Origin: Intrasporangium oryzae NRRL B-24470
Lineage (GTDB): Bacteria; Actinomycetota; Actinomycetes; Actinomycetales; Dermatophilaceae
Assembly: GCF_000576595.1 (NCBI RefSeq)
Contig: NZ_AWSA01000040.1
Coordinates: 1-38,239, forward strand
DNA length: 38,239 bases
Reading direction: 5' to 3'
Under the pieces are notes generated by a model. It had not been told where the DNA came from. It saw only the letters and a program-made list of their open reading frames with translations, and made no database searches. Below, piece by piece: positions 7,561-15,673 of this stretch. Position numbers and translations under genes: made by a program. Positions within the stretch are counted from its first letter, which is position 1, and the number at the start of each line of letters is the position of its first letter.

Positions 7561-8423
7561 GGGCGCACCACGGCCGTGACCCCGCTCGACGCCGCCTCGA
7601 TGGCCTCGAGCACCTCGGGTGTCGTCGTGTTCTCGGCGAGCCGGTTGCGCTTGCCCGTCCCGTGGTAGTCGCTCGACCCCGTGAGGAGCAGGTCGAGGCG
7701 CTCGGCGAGGGCCTGCGCCCGGGCGACCTCCTCGGGCCCGTGGTCGCGGTGGTAGGCCTCGAGCCCGGCCAGCCCGGCGGCCGCCAGCTCCACGACGAGC
7801 TCGTCGGAGACCCCTTCGCCGCGCGTGCGGGTGAAGGGGTGGGCGAGGACGGGCACCCCGCCCGCGCCCCGGACGAGCTCGACCGCCCGGGCGGGGTCCG
7901 GCGAGTAGTGGTGGACGTAGTACGGCGACTCGTCGGTGAGCCAGCTCTCGAAGGCTTGGTCGCGGTGGGTGATCGTGCCGTTGGCGATGAGCGCGTCGGC
8001 GATGTGCGGGCGTCCCGGCGTCGCCCCTGGCGCGACCTGGGCGAGCACCTCGTCGTACGTGATCGGTATGCCGTCCGCGGCCATGAGCTCGACCATGCGG
8101 GCGAGGCGCGTGGCCCGGGAGTCACGCGCCTTGGCCAGCTCTCTCATCAGCGCCGGGTCCTCGGGGTCGGTGAGGTAGGCGAGGAGGTGGACGGACTGGT
8201 TCTCGAACGTGCACGAGACCTCGATGCCGCGAACCAGCGTGAGGCCGAGCCGCCGTGCCGCGTCGGTGGCCTCGTCCCAACCGCCGACGGTGTCGTGGTC
8301 GGTGATGGCGAGCACGTCGATCCCGGCCGCCCGGGCGGCCCCGACGAGCTCGGACGGTGACTCGGTGCCGTCGCTGACGGACGAGTGGGCATGCAGGTCG
8401 ATGACCGGCGTGGGGGAAGGCAC
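7557..8423 (-). CDS. PHP-domain phosphoesterase (nucleoside 3',5'-bisphosphatase-like)
   Basis: The 288-residue protein carries the four PHP motifs: VIDLHAHSSVSDGTESP, VLAITDHDTVGGWDEA, RGIEVSC and, near the end, GSSDYHG. These His/Asp residues bind a trinuclear metal site. The closest characterised relatives (TrpH/RnaseAM type) hydrolyse 3',5'-nucleoside bisphosphates or trim short RNA ends; that substrate is inferred. The start is a GTG at 8423 with no Shine-Dalgarno but TAGAGT exactly 6 nt upstream, fitting a leaderless transcript that continues into marC. One motif copy (8066) forces the rare Ile codon ATA in DGIPIT. Confidence 0.88.
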   Translation of the reverse strand: MPSPTPVIDLHAHSSVSDGTESPSELVGAARAAGIDVLAITDHDTVGGWDEATDAARRLGLTLVRGIEVSCTFENQSVHLLAYLTDPEDPALMRELAKARDSRATRLARMVELMAADGIPITYDEVLAQVAPGATPGRPHIADALIANGTITHRDQAFESWLTDESPYYVHHYSPDPARAVELVRGAGGVPVLAHPFTRTRGEGVSDELVVELAAAGLAGLEAYHRDHGPEEVARAQALAERLDLLLTGSSDYHGTGKRNRLAENTTTPEVLEAIEAASSGVTAVVRP

Positions 8424-8429
8424 GCGCCA

Positions 8430-8435
8430 ACTCTA
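8430..8435 (-). promoter_or_regulatory. Putative -10 box of the PHP-marC operon (leaderless)
   Basis: On the minus strand TAGAGT is followed by 6 nt and then the GTG start at 8423. TANNNT with 6-7 nt before the start codon is the actinobacterial signature of leaderless mRNAs. No convincing -35 is needed or seen. Confidence 0.55.
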
Positions 8436-8457
8436 GGGCGTGCCCCGGCAGGCCCCC

Positions 8458-8527
8458 GCGACACACCGAGCAGCGGTCAGGCTCGACGGGTGTACCCGTC
8501 GACGTTGGCCGCTGCTCGGTGTGTCGC
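8458..8527. terminator. Two-tier long hairpin overlapping a gene end
   Basis: Outer arms 8458-8476 and 8509-8527 (19 bp, perfect). An inner stem TCGACGGG / CCCGTCGA lies at 8483-8490 and 8495-8502. The inner half and right arm are also the last codons and stop of the DUF559-type gene ending at 8477. It probably terminates that gene ahead of the leaderless PHP gene promoter. Confidence 0.7.
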
Positions 8528-9478
8528 GGCCGGGGTCGGTGCCTGGGCGGCGGCCTGCCGGATCCGTGCCCCGATCAGTCCGGGCCGCTCCAGCTCGCCC
8601 CAGATGACCCGCTCGACGGCCTGCCCAAGTCGCCGGATCCGGTCCTCACGCTGCTTCTCCGCCCACAGGACCTGACCCGGATCGAGCGGAGTCTGGCCGG
8701 CCCGCTCCGCGTCGTCGGGCACGCGCTCGTACTTGACGCGCCCGTCGAACTCGACGACCACGCCCTGGACGAGGAAGTCGACCCGGGCGACGAAGAACCC
8801 GTACCGGTCGCGGATGACGACCTGGGTCTCGTAGGCGAGCCCGAGGTCGTCGAGGACGAGCCTGGTCCGCGACTCCCCCACCGACTCGCTCGACTCGTCC
8901 ATGTGCAGCACGGCCTCGAGCGCCCGCCCCCTCCCTTCGTGGGGCGTCACCATCGCGACCTCGTCGATGAGCTGGGCGCGTGTCACGAGACCGCGGTGCA
9001 GGGCCGCGTCTCCGGCGACGACAGCGCAGTCGCGACCCATCGTCAGCGCGGTCCGGACGACGGCCCGGGACACGGACACCACCTCGACGCCGTCGACGAC
9101 ACAGCGGTCCTCGTTGCGCGACGGATGCACCCAGAGTCCCGACCGGCGCACCCCCTGTCTCACGCCGCTGACGAGGTCGATCCGGCCGGGGTCATGACCC
9201 CACAGGGGGAGCCCGTGGACAGCCAGCGCCGCGTGGTGGCTGAGGGCGTCGCCCGGTCGACTCCGCGCCACGGCAAGGGCGCTCAGGCGGAAGCGACGCC
9301 AGGGGTCGGCATCGGCCCACCGCGAACCCACGACGTAGGCCCCCCGTCGCACCCTGACGAGGTCGCCGGCGCGGAGTGCGGCGCGCAGATCGGCGTCGGT
9401 CAGTCCTCGCGCATGGGCCTCGCGCGCCGCGAGGACGCCCTGCTGCTCGCCCGCCAGGGCCTGAAGTCGTGGGTCCAT
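8477..9478 (-). CDS. AbiEi-type N-terminal domain / DUF559-like protein
   Basis: 333 residues. The N-terminal 60 residues look like the winged-helix found in AbiEi-type antitoxins: GVLAAREAHARGLTDADLRA, then GDLVRVRRGAYVVG. The C-terminus resembles the DUF559/very-short-patch-repair endonuclease-like fold: ETQVVIRDRYGFFVARVDFL, VVVEFDGRVKYE and EKQREDRIRRLG. Such proteins are very common as single genes in actinobacteria; no toxin partner is adjacent, so a toxin-antitoxin role is not supported. The start ATG at 9478 lacks a Shine-Dalgarno. The last 17 codons lie inside the hairpin 8458-8527, so the C-terminus is shaped by the terminator. Confidence 0.82.
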   Translation of the reverse strand: MDPRLQALAGEQQGVLAAREAHARGLTDADLRAALRAGDLVRVRRGAYVVGSRWADADPWRRFRLSALAVARSRPGDALSHHAALAVHGLPLWGHDPGRIDLVSGVRQGVRRSGLWVHPSRNEDRCVVDGVEVVSVSRAVVRTALTMGRDCAVVAGDAALHRGLVTRAQLIDEVAMVTPHEGRGRALEAVLHMDESSESVGESRTRLVLDDLGLAYETQVVIRDRYGFFVARVDFLVQGVVVEFDGRVKYERVPDDAERAGQTPLDPGQVLWAEKQREDRIRRLGQAVERVIWGELERPGLIGARIRQAAAQAPTPAATHRAAANVDGYTRRA

Positions 9479-9576
9479 GGGAGGAGACTCAGCGGCATAC
9501 GGCCAGGAGGGGAGGGCGCGCGCGGCTCCTGTGGATGAGACGCGCCGCACCGAGCCAGGTGTGGACGAGGCGACCG

Positions 9577-10101
9577 TCAGGCGCCAGGCCAGTTCCGGTC
9601 GGGGCGCGGCACCGGGCGCCCGGGCTGCTCGCCGCCCCGGGCGTCGAGGTAGCTCTGCTTGGGGACCATGACCTTGCGGCGGAAGATGCACACGACGGTG
9701 CCGTCCTGCTTGTAGCCGATCGTCTCGACGTGGACGACGCCGCGGTCGTCCTTCGAGGTCGACTCCCACTTGTCGAGGACCGTCGTCTCGCCGTAGATCG
9801 TGTCGCCGTGGAAGGTCGGCGCGACGTGGCGCAGCGACTCGATCTCGAGGTTGGCGATCGCCTTGCCCGAGACGTCGGGCACCGACATGCCGAGCAGGAG
9901 CGAGTAGACGTAGTTGCCGACAACGACGTTCTGCCCGAACTGCGTCGTCTCCGTCGCGTAGTTGACGTCGAGGTGCAGGGGGTGGTGGTTCATCGTCAGG
10001 AGGCAGAAGAGGTGGTCGTCGTACTCCGTCACCGTCTTGCCGGGCCAGTGCTTGTACACCGCACCGACCTCGAACTCCTCGTAGCTGCGACCGAACTGCA
10101 T
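9577..10101 (-). CDS. MaoC family dehydratase
   Basis: A 174-residue hot-dog fold protein of the MaoC/enoyl-CoA hydratase-2 family, which adds water to or removes it from acyl-CoA thioesters. The active-site segment LTMNHHPLHLDVNYATET matches the family N-P-[IL]-H-x-D hydratase motif region. It is followed by VVGNYVYSLLLGMSVPD and VAPTFHGDTIYGETTVLDK, typical of (R)-hydratases such as mesaconyl-CoA hydratase. A malyl-CoA-lyase-like gene at 31136 makes a mesaconyl/methylmalyl-CoA role thinkable, but it is 20 kb away. The ATG at 10101 is chosen because GGAGG lies 7 nt upstream; the GTG two codons earlier is too close to it. Confidence 0.9.
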   Translation of the reverse strand: MQFGRSYEEFEVGAVYKHWPGKTVTEYDDHLFCLLTMNHHPLHLDVNYATETTQFGQNVVVGNYVYSLLLGMSVPDVSGKAIANLEIESLRHVAPTFHGDTIYGETTVLDKWESTSKDDRGVVHVETIGYKQDGTVVCIFRRKVMVPKQSYLDARGGEQPGRPVPRPDRNWPGA

Positions 10102-10213
10102 GCCCACTCCTCCTCGAGACCGAGCCCCGCGACACCGAACGGGCCCAGCCTGCCGGAGCGAACGGCAGACGGACAGGGCGTATGCCGTGGGCTACCTCAC
10201 GCTGCGACGTGCC

Positions 10214-11755
10214 TCACGCGTCGCGCGAGCCCTCCCCCGTGCCGGCCCGTGCCCCGCCGGTGTCGGAGAGGACCGGCGCCGTGCTCGCGCCGGTGGGCGC
10301 CGGGTCGGTCGGCAGCGTGGCGCCGGTCGCGAGGCGGGGTCGGACCCCCTGGCGCTTGCCGACGAGCAGGCCGGCGAGGTAGTTGCCGAGCGAGACGCCG
10401 GCAGCGAGCCCGAGGCCGAGGCCGAAGGCCTGGGTGAGCGTGGCGATGCCGGTGGAGAACCCGGCCCCCGACGGCTGCGTGACGATCTCGGAGATCCCCT
10501 GGTAGGCCATCCGTCCCGGCAGGAGCGGGACGATCGCCGCGGTCGTCACGGCGAGCGACGAGAAGGCGAGCCGACGCGCCACGAGGCGCGACGCGAAGCC
10601 GATGAAGAGCGCCGCCGTGGCAGATGCGGCGATGGAACCGAGCTCGCCCCGCTCCGCGACGGCGAGGACGACCCACCCGAGGCCGCCCGCGACCCCGGCG
10701 ATCGCGACGGCACGCCCCGTCGCGTAGGAGATCACGGCGAACGCGACCGAGATGACGACGGCGCAGACGACCTGGATGAGGACGTTGTCGCTGAGGAGGG
10801 TGTAGGGGCTGATCGCGATCGGGTAGCCGAGCCGCTGCCCGACCGCGAGCACGACCGAGATGCCGACGGCGATGCCGAGCGAGAGGACGACGACCTCGAA
10901 GGCCCGCGCTCCGGCCGTGACGTAGTACCCCTCGAGGGCGTCCTCACCGGCACCCACGATCGAGAGCCCGGACAGGAGCAGGACGATGCCGGAGGCGACG
11001 ACGAGCGACGGCGAGACGTCGCCGAAGAAGGTGACACCGGCCGACTGCGCGACGACGACGAGCGTGGCGACGATCGTCGGGATGGCCGAGCCGACGCACT
11101 GGGCGAAGAACGAGGCGATGCCCGCCCCGGTGAGCCAGGCGAGGATGCGCTCGACGACGGCGGCCGTGACGAAGCTGAGCAGGATGATGAAGGGTCCGGC
11201 CCCGACGAGCCCGGCCGCGGCGGCCGCGAGCGCGCCGCCGGCGACGGTGACGAGCCAGCGGCGGTACGGGTGCGGAGCCGTGACGACCGCGTCGAAACGC
11301 ACCCGTGCCTCTGCCACGTCGACCGGGTCCCGCGACAGGTCGATGATGAGGGCGCGGAGCCGCTCGAGGCGCGTGTAGTCCTGGACGCGGAAGCGGACGA
11401 TCCGCATGACGGTCACCGGGTCGGCATCGGGTCCGCGGTGGTACGAGACGGTGACCGACGTGTAGGTCACGTCGACGTGGACCGAGGCGAGGCCGTACGC
11501 CTTCGTCAGGACGAGGACCGTCGCCGTGACGTCGGCCGCCGCGGCGCCGGTGGAGAGCATCGCGACGCCGGCCCGCATCGCGAGGTCGATGACGGCCTGG
11601 GCGGTCTTGCGCTCGACCCCGTCGGGCGCGGTCCAGAGGGGGATCTCGTCGGTCGGCGGCCCGTCGGGACGCATGACGCGCCGCGTGCTCGCGCGAAGCG
11701 ACGGCCGCGCCATCCGGGAGCTGGTCGGCCGGGTCGGTCGGTCGGAGCGGGCCAC
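10214..11755 (-). CDS. ThrE-like threonine/serine exporter family protein
   Basis: This protein unites the two ThrE halves. An N-terminal soluble DUF1212 segment contains RKTAQAVIDLAMRAGVAMLS and YTSVTVSYHRG. About ten membrane helices follow, ending in the DUF3815-like repeat with VPLLPGRMAYQGI. Corynebacterial ThrE exports threonine and serine by proton antiport; substrates here are inferred. I place the start at the GTG at 11755 (513 aa): TACAGT lies exactly 6 nt upstream, the leaderless pattern, and no Shine-Dalgarno exists for the next candidate, the ATG at 11713 (499 aa). It is divergent from the pepP-like gene across about 150 nt. Confidence 0.85.
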   Translation of the reverse strand: MARSDRPTRPTSSRMARPSLRASTRRVMRPDGPPTDEIPLWTAPDGVERKTAQAVIDLAMRAGVAMLSTGAAAADVTATVLVLTKAYGLASVHVDVTYTSVTVSYHRGPDADPVTVMRIVRFRVQDYTRLERLRALIIDLSRDPVDVAEARVRFDAVVTAPHPYRRWLVTVAGGALAAAAAGLVGAGPFIILLSFVTAAVVERILAWLTGAGIASFFAQCVGSAIPTIVATLVVVAQSAGVTFFGDVSPSLVVASGIVLLLSGLSIVGAGEDALEGYYVTAGARAFEVVVLSLGIAVGISVVLAVGQRLGYPIAISPYTLLSDNVLIQVVCAVVISVAFAVISYATGRAVAIAGVAGGLGWVVLAVAERGELGSIAASATAALFIGFASRLVARRLAFSSLAVTTAAIVPLLPGRMAYQGISEIVTQPSGAGFSTGIATLTQAFGLGLGLAAGVSLGNYLAGLLVGKRQGVRPRLATGATLPTDPAPTGASTAPVLSDTGGARAGTGEGSRDA

Positions 11756-11761
11756 AGAGGC

Positions 11762-11767
11762 ACTGTA
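11762..11767 (-). promoter_or_regulatory. Putative -10 box of the thrE-like gene
   Basis: Minus-strand TACAGT, then 6 nt, then GTG at 11755. The TAC of the -10 is the end of a CGGCATAC motif copy (11765-11772 on the plus strand as GTATGCCG), so the repeated word and the promoter share bases. Confidence 0.5.
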
Positions 11768-11906
11768 TGCCGCTAGGCCCCTCCCAGCGCGGGCCACCTC
11801 CCACTGGCGTGGCCGCCGCCGACCCTCGCCGGCGCTCCTCCTTGCGGCCCGTGGCCGGCGGGAAAGCCGATGGGACCGGGCCGCCCCGCCATGACACCAT
11901 AGGCGG

Positions 11907-13436
11907 GTGATGAGTAGCGAAGAGCAGAAGAAGTCGGAGAACCGCGCCCGTCCGACCACCGACGAGTTCCGGGCGTTCGTCGCGAGCGGGTGGGCCCCCC
12001 GAGGCACCGCGCCCACGCCCCGCGCCGCCGTCGCCGACTTCGCCGCGGCCCGACGTGCCGCCGTCAGCGCGGCCTTCCCCGGCGAGCGCCTCGTCGTTCC
12101 GGCCGGTGGCCTCAAGGTCCGCAGCAACGACACCGACTACGTCTTCCGTCCGCACAGCGCCTTCGCCCACCTGACCGGCCTCGGCAGCGACCGCGAGCCC
12201 GACGCCGTCCTCGTTCTCGAGCCGGTCGAGCCGGTCGCCGAGGGCCACGAGCCCGTCCTCTACTTCCGGCCCCTGGCCGGACGCGACACCGACGAGTTCT
12301 TCGGCGACTCGCGCTACGGCGAGTTCTGGGTCGGGGCGCGTCCCACGATCGAGGACGTCGAGTCCGAGCTCGGCATCTCGGCGCGCCACGTCGACGAGTT
12401 CGCCGATGCGATCGCGAAGGACCTCGGGACCGTCTCGGTGCGTGTGGTCCGCGATGCCGACGTCGACGTGACGGCCCGGGTGGACGCCGCCCGCGCGGCC
12501 GCGGGCCAGCAGGGTGACGAGCAGGCCGACGAGCGGGCCGCGGCCGCGCACGCTGCCGACGACGAGCTCGCGGCGTTCCTCTCCCACCTGCGGATGGTCA
12601 AGGACGAGTGGGAGGTCGAGCAGATGCGCTCGGCCGTCGAGGGCACCCACCGGGGCTTCGAGGCCGTCATCGCGGACCTGCCCGAGGCGGTCCGCCGCGG
12701 TCGTGGCGAGCGCTGGGTCGAGGGCGTCTTCGGCCTCCACGCCCGCCACCACGGCAACGGTGTGGGCTACGACTCGATCTGTGCGAGCGGCGACCACGCC
12801 AACACGCTGCACTGGATCAAGAACACCGGCGACATCCGCGACGGCGACCTGCTCCTGCTCGACGCGGGTGTCGAGGTCGACTCACTCTTCACCGCCGACA
12901 TCACGCGCACCCTGCCGGTGAGCGGCACGTTCACGGACGCCCAGCGCCGGATCTACGACGCCGTCTACGCCGCCCAGGAGGCCGGGATCGCCGCGGCCAA
13001 GCCCGGCAACAGGTTCTCCGACATCCACGCCGCGGCGATCCGCGTCATCGCAGAGCACCTCCACGAGTGGGGCCTGCTGCCCGACGGCATTGACGTCGAC
13101 GGCACTCTCGACGCCGAGCACGGCCAGTACCACCGCCGCTGGATGGTCCACGGCACGAGCCACCACCTCGGCATCGACGTCCACGACTGCGCCCTCGCGA
13201 CGCGCGAGCAGTACTCCGACGCGGTCCTCGAGCCGGGCATGGTCCTGACCGTCGAGCCGGGTCTCTACTTCAAGGCCGACGACGAGCTCGTCCCGGCGGA
13301 GTTCCGCGGCAACGGCGTTCGCATCGAGGACGACATCCTCATCACGGCGGACGGCAACGAGAACCTCTCCGCCGCGATGCCGCGCAGCAGCGCCGACGTC
13401 GAGAAGTGGATCGCCGACATCTGGGCCCGCCGCTGA
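11907..13436 (+). CDS. pepP: Xaa-Pro aminopeptidase (M24B, PepP type)
   Basis: A 509-residue metallopeptidase that removes N-terminal residues preceding proline. The N-terminal AMP_N domain (about 40-200) contains SNDTDYVFRPHSAFAHLTGL. The C-terminal pita-bread domain has the five metal ligands: Asp319 and Asp331 in LLDAGVEVDSLFTADITRT, His419 in GTSHHLGIDVHD, Glu450 in LTVEPGLYF and Glu474 in GVRIEDDILIT. Start is GTG 11907 or ATG 11910; neither has a Shine-Dalgarno, and CACCAT lies 6 nt before the GTG, a weak leaderless-type -10. A run of four 8-bp repeats begins at its stop codon and a large hairpin at 13506 terminates it. Confidence 0.93.
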   Translation: MMSSEEQKKSENRARPTTDEFRAFVASGWAPRGTAPTPRAAVADFAAARRAAVSAAFPGERLVVPAGGLKVRSNDTDYVFRPHSAFAHLTGLGSDREPDAVLVLEPVEPVAEGHEPVLYFRPLAGRDTDEFFGDSRYGEFWVGARPTIEDVESELGISARHVDEFADAIAKDLGTVSVRVVRDADVDVTARVDAARAAAGQQGDEQADERAAAAHAADDELAAFLSHLRMVKDEWEVEQMRSAVEGTHRGFEAVIADLPEAVRRGRGERWVEGVFGLHARHHGNGVGYDSICASGDHANTLHWIKNTGDIRDGDLLLLDAGVEVDSLFTADITRTLPVSGTFTDAQRRIYDAVYAAQEAGIAAAKPGNRFSDIHAAAIRVIAEHLHEWGLLPDGIDVDGTLDAEHGQYHRRWMVHGTSHHLGIDVHDCALATREQYSDAVLEPGMVLTVEPGLYFKADDELVPAEFRGNGVRIEDDILITADGNENLSAAMPRSSADVEKWIADIWARR

Positions 13437-13465
13437 CCTCCTGACCTCCTGACCTCCTGACCTCC
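13434..13465 (+). repeat. Four tandem TGACCTCC units at the pepP stop
   Basis: The 8-bp unit TGACCTCC is repeated four times without change, the first TGA being the pepP stop. Because 8 is not a multiple of 3, the four TGAs put stops in all three frames. It may have arisen by slippage. Confidence 0.85.
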
Positions 13466-13505
13466 CAGCCCGGCTGACGCCCCGGGGCCCCACGCACCCA
13501 GCCGG

Positions 13506-13573
13506 GTGAACGCGGTGTTCGTTCGCGAACTCAGCGGTATGCCGCTGAGTTCGGGAACGAACACCGCGTTCAC
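13506..13573. terminator. 68-nt near-perfect hairpin with a GTATGCCG word in its tip
   Basis: Outer arms 13506-13523 / 13556-13573 (18 bp, perfect) and inner arms 13526-13537 / 13542-13553 (12 bp, perfect) are separated by a 2-nt internal mismatch. The 4-nt loop TATG completes a GTATGCCG copy (13537-13544). It sits between convergent pepP and the lipoprotein gene and can terminate both. Confidence 0.8.
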
Positions 13574-13603
13574 GTGTCGGGGGCCGGGTCAGCCGGGGCC
13601 GGG

Positions 13604-14719
13604 TCAGCCGGAGACTGACGGGGCTGACGCGTTCGTGCTCGAAACCGAACCGTCCAGGTCGGGACCGGGGATCGGCGGGCTCGACTGCTCGACAAGGGCG
13701 ACGAGGTCGTCGGCCTTGACCACCTCGAGGCCGCCGGCCAGGACCGCCGGGGTGCAGCGTGGGCTCACGGCGACCGAGACGGCCGGCCCGACGGCATACG
13801 TGAGCCGGAGCCGGAAGTCGTGCTCCGTCGAGCCCCCGTCGCCCTGGCACGCACCCGCGGTGGGTCGCGCCGGTAGCGACCGCAGGGCGGCGACGACCTC
13901 ACGACTCTGCTCGGCGGTCAGGGTCGTCGGACGCTGGGAGCCGTCCTTCGCGGTCCGGCAGACCGTGACGAGGGGGTCGCCCTCGGGTGCGATCGACCGG
14001 TCGTCCCCGAGGCGCCCCCACGACCAGGCGGCGCACCCCGGCGCGGACGGCTCGCTCGTCGGATGCGGACCGAACCATCGCTCCAGCGCGACGCCCATGG
14101 GAGCGCGGGACAGGAAGTCGCCGTTCGTCGAGCTCGAACAGCTGTTGGGGTCGGCCTTGGCAGCGACCCACACGACGGCATCCTGGTAGCGAGCCCCGAC
14201 GAGGTAGGCCGTCTCGTCGCCGGCCATCTGGGTGCAGGGGCGTGGCGACCCGTCGCCGCGGGGCGCCCAGGCGAGCAGGTCGACGACCTCCCGACGGTCG
14301 CCGGACGGCACGAGGGTGCGCGTCCCGAGCGCGAACGGTGGCGCGAGCGGTGTCGAGGCCATGAGCTTCATGACGGGGTAGCGGCAGACGACGAGCGACT
14401 CGGGGTCGCGGACGGGCAGGAGGCGGGCGTTGCCGTCGAGCCCCTGCGGGCGCTCCGGCACGGTCATCCCCTCTGCACTCGCGAGGGTGGCCGGGCAGTC
14501 GAGGCCGCCGTCGGCGGCGCGCGGCTGGTCGGTGAAGGGTCGGAGCGGGCCGGTGGTGGGCGCTGGAGGGGTGGTTGCGCCCGTTCTCGGCCCTCCGGGC
14601 GCTGTCGTCGTCCCGCAGGCCGACAGCACGACGACCACCACAGCCGCGACGACAGCGCTGACGCCCCAGCTGACGTCAGCCGCGACGGGCGACCGGGCCT
14701 CATGACCGCGACGAACCAT
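13604..14719 (-). CDS. Putative secreted lipoprotein, function unknown (371 aa)
   Basis: The N-terminus MVRRGHEARS is followed by a hydrophobic stretch ending in the lipobox VVLSAC, with Cys35 as the likely lipidation site, then a Thr/Pro-rich linker typical of surface lipoproteins. The folded part contains six or more Cys (for example GLDCPATLAS, LVVCRYPVMK, RPCTQMAGDE, GACQGDGG), suggesting disulphides outside the membrane. I do not recognise a catalytic motif. The ATG at 14719 has GAAGGAG with a 5-nt spacer, a strong start. The gene stands alone: a general-stress membrane protein lies upstream in the same direction and a large hairpin follows. Confidence 0.8.
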   Translation of the reverse strand: MVRRGHEARSPVAADVSWGVSAVVAAVVVVVLSACGTTTAPGGPRTGATTPPAPTTGPLRPFTDQPRAADGGLDCPATLASAEGMTVPERPQGLDGNARLLPVRDPESLVVCRYPVMKLMASTPLAPPFALGTRTLVPSGDRREVVDLLAWAPRGDGSPRPCTQMAGDETAYLVGARYQDAVVWVAAKADPNSCSSSTNGDFLSRAPMGVALERWFGPHPTSEPSAPGCAAWSWGRLGDDRSIAPEGDPLVTVCRTAKDGSQRPTTLTAEQSREVVAALRSLPARPTAGACQGDGGSTEHDFRLRLTYAVGPAVSVAVSPRCTPAVLAGGLEVVKADDLVALVEQSSPPIPGPDLDGSVSSTNASAPSVSG

Positions 14720-14865
14720 GTCGACTCCTTCTCGACGACCCCCACACCGTGACGACACCGGAGCAGCCCGTGTCGTTGCACCGGCCCCGTCGACGAGGTG
14801 AAGGATGCCGCTCACCCGGCTCGGCGGCATACCGGCGTCGGCGCGAGGTGAGCCCTGGCGAGGCG

Positions 14866-15576
14866 TCAGCTCGGGTCGCGGTCGCCCCCGGGAGGAGCGG
14901 CCGCGTCCTCGGGACGAGCCGGGGACGTCGGCACGGTTGCCGGTGGCGCAGGCGCAGCCGGAGCCGACGATCCCGAGGGCGTCGACGGGGTCGACGCAGT
15001 GGGGGCCGGCGGCACCGGCGGCTGGGTCACCGGGCCCGGGTGCATCCCCGAGGTGTGGCCGGGCAGGCCGGTGGCGACGTCGATCCCCGCGTCGGCGAGG
15101 ATCTGGCGGCCCTGCTGGGCGAACTTGTGCTCGACGAAGACCTCGTAGCGGGTCGCGACGACCTGGCTCACCGAGGAGAAGTCGCGGGCGCCCCGCGTGA
15201 AGGCGTACCCGACGAGCGACCAGACGAGGCCGAAGAGGGCACCGACGAGCGCCGTCGAGAGCAGGAGGCTCATCGCGTTGGCGGGCGGGTTGAACAGGGC
15301 GAAGATCAGGCCCACGAACAGACCGAGCCAGAGTCCCGAGAGGATGCCGCCGAGGGCGACGCGACCCCAGGTGAGGCGGGCCGTGACGCGCTCGAGCTGC
15401 TTGAGGTCGGTGCCGACGATGAGGCAGTTCTCGACCGGGAACCCGGTGTCGGACAGGGTGTCGACGGCCTTCTGCGCCTCTTCGTACTTCTCGAAGACGC
15501 CGAGGGAGAGCGGGTACTCGAGGGACAGGGTCGCGAAACCGGGACGCGCGCCGGGACCCTTCGGCTGCATGCTCAT
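14866..15576 (-). CDS. General stress protein 17M-like membrane protein
   Basis: 236 residues. The N-terminal domain EYPLSLGVFEKYEEAQKAVD and GFPVENCLIVGTDLKQLERV matches the GsmA/YflT general-stress domain (PF11181-like). Two membrane segments follow, at about residues 74-95 (GGILSGLWLGLFVGLIFALF) and 102-125. The C-terminal 60 residues are a Pro/Ala/Ser-rich disordered tail with APAPPATVPTSPA. The biochemical role is unknown; in Bacillus the domain belongs to sigma-B stress proteins. GAGGA lies 7 nt upstream of the start ATG. Confidence 0.82.
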   Translation of the reverse strand: MSMQPKGPGARPGFATLSLEYPLSLGVFEKYEEAQKAVDTLSDTGFPVENCLIVGTDLKQLERVTARLTWGRVALGGILSGLWLGLFVGLIFALFNPPANAMSLLLSTALVGALFGLVWSLVGYAFTRGARDFSSVSQVVATRYEVFVEHKFAQQGRQILADAGIDVATGLPGHTSGMHPGPVTQPPVPPAPTASTPSTPSGSSAPAAPAPPATVPTSPARPEDAAAPPGGDRDPS

Positions 15577-15673
15577 GCCGACATCCTCGCACTCGGGCCT
15601 TTGCCTGTCAGGGAAGCCACAGCGGGTCGTCAGGCAGCGACGCCCGCCGGCCCCGCACAGCGGCTCGGGCGAC

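Noticed and set aside
8477-9478. AbiE-type toxin-antitoxin system
   Set aside because: There is only an AbiEi-like N-terminal domain and no AbiEii nucleotidyltransferase gene nearby.
9479-10135. Upstream extension of the DUF559-type frame to 552 residues
   Set aside because: The extension is antisense to the MaoC gene (intact motifs), and the family N-terminus begins at 9478.
11756-12133. Upstream extension of the thrE-like frame to 639 residues
   Set aside because: It would run antisense through the start of pepP and lies before the leaderless -10 box at 11762. The added residues have no family similarity.
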